A stretch of DNA of 64,000 nucleotides from Sanghuangporus weigelae (lineage: Eukaryota > Basidiomycota > Agaricomycetes > Hymenochaetales > Hymenochaetaceae), in NCBI GenBank assembly GCA_033182465.1, contig CP137325.1, forward strand, positions 1,550,001-1,614,000, given 5' to 3'. The notes beneath the pieces were generated by a model that saw nothing but the letters and a program-made list of their open reading frames with translations, searched no databases and was not told where the DNA came from. The number at the start of each line of letters is the position of its first letter. Positions within the stretch are counted from its first letter, which is position 1. Shown here in pieces: positions 57,045 through 64,000 of this stretch. Made by a program: the position numbers and the translations under genes.

Positions 57045-58008
57045 GATCGTAAGTGCTTATGGGCACTGCTGGTGGTGAATAGGATGGTGGTGGTGGATTC
57101 TCTGGCGCTTGGGTTGCTACTGAACCACTTGCTGGTACTGCAGGTACTGTTGGTACTTGGATGATAACCGTTCGAGGTGGGGTTCTGAGTAAGAATGGCC
57201 TTCGTGATGCTTCTTCGTCTGAGGACACTGATTCGTCAGAACTCTGTTCCTGTTGGGCTCTCTCTCTTGGTAGAAAGTATTCCCAGCGTTGTGCTGCCTG
57301 AGCTACTTCTCGAATTCGTTGAGCGTGTTCGAGTATGTTCCTTGAGGTAGTTTCGGTTGTCTGTACCGATGTGAGTATAGCTGCGTAGGTGCGTTGACTC
57401 GACTCGATTGTTTGTCCTAGTTGGAGTAGGGCTTCTCGCAGGTTATGGATGTCTTGAACAATCCTTGGTTGATCTAGAGCTGTCCTGTTAAGCTCTCCGA
57501 TTCTCGTCTCGATTGTCTGTAGTTGTTGTTCCTGAGCAGTAATCCTGTTTCGGATAGCGTTGAGCTCTCGGTCAAGTACTCCGTTTCCGTCTATGACCCG
57601 TTGATTGAGTGCCCCTGCTGCTCGATCCAATTCCAGAGTATATCTCTCTAGAGCTGCTACCTGTGCTCCAATTCTTCGAGTAGTTGTTTCGAGTGCTTCG
57701 AATCGGTCTCCTACTGCTGTCGCGTATGCTCCGGTTGGTAGACTGTTTGACTGCCCCGTGTTTGCAGTTCGTTCTTCCAGTCTTTCAACCCTTTCTTGTA
57801 GCCTTCTGATCACTGGTGGATACAATATGCTGTGGTTCGTTGTCGCGTATAGTATGTCGTGATCGCTTTCCAGACTACGTAGCCTGTTGGTGAGATGTTG
57901 AACTCGTTCGTCGAGGGATCTAGGTGTGAACCTCGTTTGATTATCGTTCGCCCGTTCGTTCGTTCGATGACCGTTACTTCTGTTGTTGGCGTTTCCTGAT
58001 CGGTTCAT
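56974..58008 (-). CDS. Coiled-coil ORF upstream of gag (ORF2), element B
   Basis: 344 residues, identical to the frame at 37751-38785; overlaps gag by 71 nt in another frame. Confidence 0.6.
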   Translation of the reverse strand: MNRSGNANNRSNGHRTNERANDNQTRFTPRSLDERVQHLTNRLRSLESDHDILYATTNHSILYPPVIRRLQERVERLEERTANTGQSNSLPTGAYATAVGDRFEALETTTRRIGAQVAALERYTLELDRAAGALNQRVIDGNGVLDRELNAIRNRITAQEQQLQTIETRIGELNRTALDQPRIVQDIHNLREALLQLGQTIESSQRTYAAILTSVQTTETTSRNILEHAQRIREVAQAAQRWEYFLPRERAQQEQSSDESVSSDEEASRRPFLLRTPPRTVIIQVPTVPAVPASGSVATQAPENPPPPSYSPPAVPISTYDHVDNRPEGASTGAATTDSSDTTL

Positions 58009-58346
58009 GAACTTCGTTTCTCGCCTGATGCTTCAGGGTTATTGTTCCTTGGTGCTGTTAACCAAGTAGTTCCTTTCTCGTCGAATGTAGCAATAGTGGA
58101 AGGGACTGCTGCTACTTTCGTGGTTGTTGTTTGCGTGCTCCCAACTGCAGGGCTACCAGATGCCTTTGCTATTAGGTACACTTCGTCGTTGTAGGGGTTA
58201 TGATAGTAGATATGTGATTTAAGTGAATTGGGTTTGTCGTTCTCCAGGATGTGCACTTGTCCTGAGGATTCGATATGGGTACTAGTCTCGAAACTAGCGA
58301 CGTCGATAGGGACTTGAGGTCGACGGTCCTCGCCTCGATAAAACAC
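58005..58346 (-). other. Open leader frame without ATG (ORF1), element B
   Basis: Mirror of 37413-37754: 113 open codons lacking Met, ending in an ATGA overlap with ORF2. Confidence 0.35.
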
Positions 58347-58393
58347 TAGCCAAGAACCTTGCCCGTGAGAGGTGGTGGTAAAACTAGCGAGTG

Positions 58394-58405
58394 ATCTTTC
58401 GATCC
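58394..58405 (-). promoter_or_regulatory. Primer-binding site, element B
   Basis: GGATCGAAAGAT on the minus strand, two bases inside the 5' LTR; pairs with ATCTTTCGATCC at 58667-58678 of the same strand. Confidence 0.65.
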
Positions 58406-58407
58406 AA

Positions 58408-59919
58408 TGTTAGGGAGTAGGCCCGGGGTTACACCGGTTCGATCCTTTTGCCTAAGCAGCGATATGTTGTGCAAAGGTGATCTTATCTACCCACGTCTGG
58501 CTGTACCACGCGGTCCCTTACTAGCCTTCTTAGTCGCGGTTCGAGTTATGGATGCTTTCAGATACGAGGTGATAGTAAAGCAGATTGGGATTTCCAAGAG
58601 GCGTGATAGTACAAAGCACACAGTAATAGCTCGCTGTAGGGCAAGCTTTACACCAGTGTGTTAAGAGGATCGAAAGATGGGGAAATGAGGGCCTAATCCT
58701 ACAACTATTTATGCTCCCAGATATTCCATTTTCCGTCCTATTTCTTACTCATCCTGTCTCCACTTTACTCCACTTTCCTCCACCATTACATCTGTTCCTT
58801 TGTCATCCTGCTGCGCTTCGCTCCACTTTGCTCCAATCTTTATAAGGTCGTCTCCACTATGACAGAATTCTTTGGAGTTGCTGACTGAGACAATAGAGGT
58901 GGTGCTCCGATATGGAATGCTCCACTGTCAGTACTCCATAACGATGTCATTGCCGTCATTGAGTGGCATCTTTGCTCTTGGAGCGATGTAGGCTGCTCGG
59001 TATGTGATTCTTCGGAATTCATCTCGAGGTCCAGCGAGGGTAAGCATAACTCGCACGTCTGTGTTAAGGTGTCGGGTTGGTGTAGAGTATGGTCCAAGGC
59101 ATATCATGAACTGCATAAGCTCTGCTGGCGGGTTCTGCTGGGTTCTGGTGACTAGCCATGCTTTGCCTTCATATCGTATGTCTCGAATGTAATGCCATAT
59201 CCTCCGTTGTATAAGGAGTTGTAATTGCTTGGTCTCCAGGTTCGCATCTCTCGGTAAATAAAGGTTTGCTTGTATCGTAGATGCTGGACATGGTGTGTGC
59301 AACTCCGGTCTATACCATCCAATCATTCTCCAAGTTATCGGGTTCGCAGTTCGAGGGGTCCGAGTTGTGATCGTGAGTTCCTCTCGTTTCTTGGGTACTA
59401 TTGGGTTTGGTGGATTGGAATGCATTGTATCTTGAAGATATCGCTCGGTTTCAATGTGACAGTCACGCGTGCCAACCGTTGCCGTGCATACTAAGTAGTA
59501 TACTTCATAAAGGACCATGTAAACTCGTGCACAGACTTGACAGTGCTGAAATGCCAGTGAGGTCTCCATAAACCTTATTAGCCTTTAGCCTTTTAGCGTT
59601 TAGGCTTTAGTAGTTGTGCTTCTGGACTTCTAAGAAGTTTGATCGCTTCTTTTGATCGAGGTCGCTCTGGTTGCTTGGTCGGCGGCGTTAGAGTGGTAGT
59701 CCGCGGTAATAGGCGGTCGGCGGTGTTAGCTGTTAGCGGGATTACGTATCCGCTTCGGTGCTTCTAGCGCTCGGGTGGTAACGGGTTACTGTTGCCTAGG
59801 CCGCTCGATTGCTTGGGCCTTTGATAGCTGGCTTGGTTACCGGTCGCGTTTGGAAAGCTGATCGTGTAGATCTGTCGATCGTGTCGATCCTGATGCGAGT
59901 TTTTGAGCGGATCCTTTCA
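58408..59919 (-). repeat. 5' LTR of element B (1512 bp)
   Basis: Full-length inverted LTR, TG at 59919 to CA at 58408. It carries a single-base change at 58842 relative to the other copies. Confidence 0.93.
58928..59569 (-). CDS. LTR-encoded ORF, 213 residues (B 5' LTR)
   Basis: Fourth open copy of the U3 frame, identical in protein sequence to 36190-36831. Confidence 0.55.
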   Translation of the reverse strand: METSLAFQHCQVCARVYMVLYEVYYLVCTATVGTRDCHIETERYLQDTMHSNPPNPIVPKKREELTITTRTPRTANPITWRMIGWYRPELHTPCPASTIQANLYLPRDANLETKQLQLLIQRRIWHYIRDIRYEGKAWLVTRTQQNPPAELMQFMICLGPYSTPTRHLNTDVRVMLTLAGPRDEFRRITYRAAYIAPRAKMPLNDGNDIVMEY

Positions 59920-60426
59920 CATATCGGAGCACCACCTCTATTGTCTCAGTCAGCAACTCCAAAGAATTCTGTCATAGTGGAGACGACCTTACAAAGATTG
60001 GAGCAAAGTGGAGCGAAGCGCAGCAGGATGACAAAGGAACAGATGTAATGGTGGAGGAAAGTGGAGTAAAGTGGAGACAGGATGAGTAAGAAATAGGACG
60101 GAAAATGGAATATCTGGGAGCATAAATAGTTGTAGGATTAGGCCCTCATTTCCCCATCTTTCGATCCTCTTAACACACTGGTGTAAAGCTTGCCCTACAG
60201 CGAGCTATTACTGTGTGCTTTGTACTATCACGCCTCTTGGAAATCCCAATCTGCTTTACTATCACCTCGTATCTGAAAGCATCCATAACTCGAACCGCGA
60301 CTAAGAAGGCTAGTAAGGGACCGCGTGGTACAGCCAGACGTGGGTAGATAAGATCACCTTTGCACAACATATCGCTGCTTAGGCAAAAGGATCGAACCGG
60401 TGTAACCCCGGGCCTACTCCCTAACA
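59920..60426 (+). repeat. Right part of the element A 3' LTR
   Basis: CATAT duplication plus LTR bases 1011-1512, ending CCCTAACA. It completes the A 3' LTR interrupted at 47628. Confidence 0.88.
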
Positions 60427-60431
60427 TTCGG
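60427..60431. repeat. Target-site duplication of element A, right
   Basis: TTCGG, the partner of 35835-35839. It fixes the outer boundary of the nested pair. Confidence 0.85.
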
Positions 60432-60666
60432 TGGTTATAAACTGCACTAGATCATGGGATGGGCACATAGTCCAATAATATCCCGATCAGATATGAACTG
60501 TGATGCTTGTGAGATACTGTGAGCATATGAGACATTCAAGTGTTGTCTAGAAGTATGTTTCAGCTACGTGGTGATCCTGCACGATGATATCGAAAGAGCT
60601 GAAGTATAGAGTTCAAACCAGACGTTGTTGATCAATGGTCATGTCACGTGTTCAAACAGCCTCCAT

Positions 60667-61074
60667 CACAACAGGCAAAATTGCATATCATCGCTAAAGA
60701 TATTTCATAAGATATGTAATTAGATATTCAAAATATCATAAACCATATCCGCATTTAGAATATAATAAATATCAGAAAGGATATATGATCGGCCGATATT
60801 CAAAATATCATAAAGCATATCTTAGATGCCGATATTTTGAATATCATCATCTAAGATATGCTTTGAGTAGTATCATAACGCATATCTTAGATGACTATAT
60901 TCAAAATATTGGCATCTAAGATATGCTTTATGATATTTTGAATATCGGCCGATCATATATCCTTTCTGATATTTATTATATTCTAAATGCGGATATGGTT
61001 TATGATATTTTGAATATCTAATTACATATCTTATGAAATATCTTTAGCGATGATATGCAATTTTGTCTGTTGTG
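60667..61074. repeat. AT-rich palindromic MITE-like element, 408 bp
   Basis: Nearly the whole stretch is one inverted repeat: the arms begin CACAACAGGCAAAATTGC on the left and end with the complement of CACAACAGACAAAATTGC on the right. The arms (about 180 bp) are rich in ATATTCAAAATATCATA motifs that are themselves short palindromes, including a GATCGGCCGAT core. No coding frame and no clear target duplication. Confidence 0.8.
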
Positions 61075-61724
61075 CATACCACTGCACCAGTAGTACGGTC
61101 CGACGTGCTGCTTGACCTGCTACCTCATCATCTGCCATCGAAATTTCATCCCAATGCACTTACTGCTTGAGACGCGAAAGATTTATATCTCCGTTTCGTT
61201 TTTCATGTGATTTCTTGTGCCATTTCTTGCTTAAAAGATTTCCGACTCTCATTCCTTCACTCAACTCCATTCCCTGCTCAAATTACCAGGTCTTGTCCGC
61301 ATTATTCGCATCACGAAACAGGGCATCCAGATACTTTGGATCAGCTTTGCGGCAGACCGGCTCTCTACCTTGACTGTTATCGACTGTCACTGTCTGAGCT
61401 AACTTCTTTTCCAGTTGTTTCACGCTTGTCGACCGGCCAATCGGCCTGGAAGTATCTGACTTCGACGCTTTTAGTTGAGCTACGAGCATCTGTTAGACGT
61501 CTTCCTATGGTCCTCAGATAGTTTTGCTCTGCCGTTTCCCCGGTGTCCTGCATAGTCTGAGATTGAGTTTTGTGTTGGTTTCAGTCTGTACTAGTGCTAT
61601 AAAACATCTAGAACTCGAACAACCTATAGGACGAACGCATTGATAAACCGACTAAAGTAGACATTATTCATAATGACTCTCACTTACCTCTCTCTATCCA
61701 GAAAGCTTCGCGGAACAAAAAGTC
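61075..61724. other. Intergenic, no gene seen
   Basis: Between the palindrome and the first membrane-protein copy. A 68-codon minus frame (61283-61489) has protein-like composition but no other support. Confidence 0.45.
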
Positions 61725-62795
61725 ATGGAGCATGCTTCGACTGGTTATCTAGAGTACACGACCTTACTTCGCTCTATTCTGAATGGGACTGTTTTAGGTG
61801 GCGCTGCTGGTACATTACTCGATGAGAGTCACTTCGTCATCCTGACCCTGTACGCTCGTAGGCATTCATTCTTGCTCTCTTTTTGAGTGCATGTACCTTC
61901 TCGTGTTCCGTTCAAAAGGGAGTATAAAATGGCACCTCGTCATCTTCATTTTTGTCAATTTCATCCTCGGTTCGGTACAATCCGGGACCCAAATGAAGTT
62001 CAACGAGATAATGTTCGTCAACAATGGCGAGGAGCCAGGAGGGTTGCTTGGAGTCTATTTCAACAACTATGGCTATGTCTGGAACGAGCTTACCTTCTCG
62101 CCGTTCATTTTCATATTTCCCCCTCTCCGTGGTTGCTAGCATGATACTATGATCTCAGACTGTTCGCATCGAACTGGATAACCGACACTTTTCTCGTATG
62201 TGTGACCGACTCTGAATATTTCACTATGGTACTTATTCTCCATTTCTCTCCAGATTTACCGCTTGTTTATGTTCTGGAGCAGTAGTTGGAAAGTTCCTAT
62301 TGGGCGCTGACCATCACTATTGTATACGTGACGGCTTTGATCGTTGGACGGATCATATTCCTAAAACACGGAATCAATCAGCTTCTCTTCTGCTCTTCTC
62401 CCCGTCAGGCAGTGGGCCACTCCAGAACATGCTTCTTCTTCTTCAAGTTCAGGAAAATTAGTAATAACGAGAGACCTTGTGATTCGTCCGATGCTGAGCA
62501 GCCAAGACCTAACCATTCTGTCCTTCAGACCTCATTGTGGACAAGGAATCGAGACCTCATCCTCTCTGCGACATCCATGCTGCTGGAAAGCGCGGCTCTT
62601 TCTACTATCACCTCAGTGATTGTCGAGGGGACATATGCCACAGGCAATGCTCTCATGGATTTGTTTATGCCAGTTTGGGGTCAAATAGGAGTATGTTTGT
62701 TTCATTGCTGCGTGCTGTTGACGGGACTCTGAGCTTATTTATAGGCGATCTTGGCCCTGCTAATAATCGTACGTGTCGCTCGTGGGACTGCTTAG
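61725..62795 (+). pseudogene. Multi-pass membrane protein of Agaricomycete family, deleted copy
   Basis: Recognisable exons: 61725-61809, 61862-62102, 62159-62195, 62254 onward, to 62690, and 62745-62795. Motifs typical of a widespread Agaricomycete seven-helix-like family of unknown role: LFECMYLLVFRSKGSIKWHL, TQMKFNEIMFV, ASNWITDTFLIYRLFMFW, ATSMLLESAALSTIT, ILALLIIVRVARGTA. Between SSSWK and SYWALTI, at about 62300, the usual stretch of about 60 residues (one or two helices) is missing and the frame shifts, so no full protein can be made. The donor at 62103 (GTTCAT) is weak. The tandem neighbour at 63532 shares its intron positions. Confidence 0.65.
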
Positions 62796-63531
62796 TGTGA
62801 CAATGTCGTTGAGGTCTCGAGTATAAGATTCTCATGATGACTGGCCTATCCACACATCTAGATATTGTCGCGAAGAGCATTTTATTTTATTTTAATTCTT
62901 ATTTTTTTTTTATAAAAGACCTTGAGTTCGTAATGAAGTCAAATGGAAAAGGGACACCTTGGTGTACATTGTGATTGCATCCTTCAGGTATGGGAAGATC
63001 TGGTCAACTTATTTGTTGTCGAAGTCGTCTATATCTATCCAAGTAGGTGCAGGACTTGCAGTTTTCTGCGATCATCAGTACACTCACAATCAATCTCAGA
63101 GTCAGGAGCTGGGACCAGCAAAGTGTTCGAATGATCGGTACAGCCTCCTGAGCAATCTTTCCTCTGTATCTTTCCTGTTCGTAATGCCGTCTGTTCCGCA
63201 GCCCAACCATATTCGTCGCTCAATCACTACGCGAATCAGCGTGGAGCCAGCACTTCTCCGTTCTGCACTGGTTTCAAAACGGGTCACACACCGATTCTTT
63301 GAACCTATCCAAATCGATGCGCCAAAGCCAACCTCGGATTCACCCGCAGCACAAACCTACGTTATGCTCCAGATATTGTTAGCCTCAAAGAGTCTATAAA
63401 AACTGATCTAACTGACCTTCATGATTATTCTTGTGAGGTCTACACCAAGACTCGGTAAGTCTATCCCCAGCATCAGACAAATAGTTCTCTAAGTGATAGG
63501 TCTTGACATACTCAAGAATAAGACAATCATC
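62796..63531. other. Intergenic, no gene recognised
   Basis: Contains an AT-rich tract (about 62879-62918). The frame at 62959-63399 is open but matches no motif; it may hold remnants of a diverged family copy. Confidence 0.4.
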
Positions 63532-64000
63532 ATGCTTGTAACGCTAGCCGAGAATGTCGATGATATTCCTCGCACGCACTTCCTTCTGGATGGAACCATT
63601 CTGGAAGGAGTGGTATATGGTACATTTTGCTCATGGTTGGTCGATACTCAGTGCTCTAAATTCCCCCACCAAAGGCATGCATGTCACGCTCTTCCTGGAG
63701 TGTCTGTACCTTCTCGCCCGTTCTACGGAAGGGAAGATAAAATGGCACCTTGTCATCTTCACATTGGCCAATTTTATCCTTGGCCCATTGGGTTTCTATT
63801 TTGATAACTACGTAGATTTTTGGAACGTGCTTGCGTATTCGGCGTGAGTGTTCGTTAATCGGCTTGAAAAGTGTGCTAATCGTTATCCCAGAGCCTTCGC
63901 GTCGAATTGGATTACCAATGCCTTGCTGGTATGAGAATGTAACTCCCTGATTCTAAATCGCAACAATATGCGAATTTCCTGCTCAGATTTACCGCCTTTT
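63532..64000 (+). CDS. Multi-pass membrane protein, tandem copy, cut by window end
   Basis: Exons 63532-63619, 63675-63843, 63892-63928 and 63987 to beyond the window, with the same intron positions as the copy at 61725. Motifs: GMHVTLFLECLYLLARSTEG, IKWHLVIFTLANFILGP, FASNWITNALL, IYRL. Compared with its neighbour it lacks about 24 residues, in frame, after FILG (the TQMKFNEIMFV block), so it may be altered or non-functional. The 3' end is not visible. Confidence 0.6.

Larger units (their letters stand above)
47629..59919 (-). mobile_element. Ty3/Gypsy chromovirus B, nested and inverted
   Basis: 12,291 bp reading leftward: 5' LTR 58408-59919, internal 58407-49141, 3' LTR as 49140-48131 plus the flipped tail 47629-48130. 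It is inserted in the A 3' LTR with duplication CATAT. Every predicted protein equals its A counterpart, so the two insertions are close in age. The one base difference I noticed is at 58842 (A, versus G on that strand in the other LTR copies). Confidence 0.9.
35840..60426 (+). mobile_element. Ty3/Gypsy chromovirus A, interrupted by copy B
   Basis: A complete LTR retrotransposon reading rightward: 5' LTR 35840-37351, internal 37352-46618, and a 3' LTR cut in two by copy B (46619-47628 and 59920-60426, the latter starting with the duplicated CATAT). Removing B and one CATAT leaves 12,291 bp, exactly the length of B. The outer target duplication is TTCGG. All expected parts are present and open: PBS, gag, pol with protease, RT, RNase H, integrase and chromodomain, and PPT. 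Extra ORFs flank gag-pol. Chromodomains steer integration towards particular chromatin. All frames are intact, so A was probably active until recently. Confidence 0.92.

Noticed and set aside
61283-61489. 68-codon minus frame
   Set aside because: Reasonable composition but short, isolated and without splice or promoter evidence.
1-64000. tRNA genes, rRNA genes and CRISPR arrays
   Set aside because: No cloverleaf, rRNA core or regularly spaced repeat was noticed on reading; a tRNA scan would be needed to exclude tRNAs firmly.

Overview
The window is nuclear DNA of a filamentous basidiomycete, most likely an Agaricomycete. The genes carry many short introns (38 to about 100 nt, mostly 50-60), and the content fits: a C2-NACHT-WD40 receptor, an expanded F-box family, a lineage-typical multi-pass membrane family, an AA9 cellulose-oxidase relic, ERG6 and Ty3 chromoviruses. 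I rebuilt the multi-exon models by hand from splice sites, frame continuity and remembered family conservation. No search was run. All complete models stay in frame over every junction.

Layout. 1-11.3 kb, all on the minus strand: perilipin-like lipid-droplet protein, a complete 1594-residue C2-NACHT-14xWD40 NLR, and an SDS23-type CBS protein. 11.3-16.6 kb: an orphan 533-residue protein, a foldback element, an F-box protein, and a 637-bp non-autonomous hAT element with a perfect 8-bp target duplication. 16.8-28.9 kb, plus strand: a 16-exon Zn2Cys6 transcription factor with an apparent 5-nt exon, a dead AA9 LPMO gene, a second F-box gene, its decayed tandem copy, and a small secreted protein. 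29.1-35.3 kb, minus strand: ERG6, an STN1-type telomere protein, and a helical membrane protein.

35.8-60.4 kb is the most striking part. Two 12,291-bp Ty3/Gypsy chromoviruses of the same family, with identical predicted proteins, lie head to head. Copy B (minus) sits inside the 3' LTR of copy A (plus). A is bounded by TTCGG and B by CATAT. The two halves of A sum exactly to the length of B. A 502-bp LTR tail between the inverted arms is flipped. Each copy has 1512-bp LTRs, a 12-nt match between the predicted RNA 5' end and the primer-binding site (Tf1-like self-priming), a G-GGA-AAA -1 frameshift site at the gag/pol overlap, and cargo not usual for the group: a coiled-coil ORF before gag, a 332-residue ORF after pol, a 213-residue ORF inside each LTR, and a spliced antisense gene for a small membrane protein.

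60.4-64 kb: a 408-bp AT-rich palindrome, then two tandem members of a multi-pass membrane family, one broken by an internal deletion and one running off the window end.

The host genes are housekeeping (sterol synthesis, lipid storage, telomere, signalling) mixed with fast-evolving families. No joint pathway is evident. tRNA, rRNA and CRISPR features were not seen.
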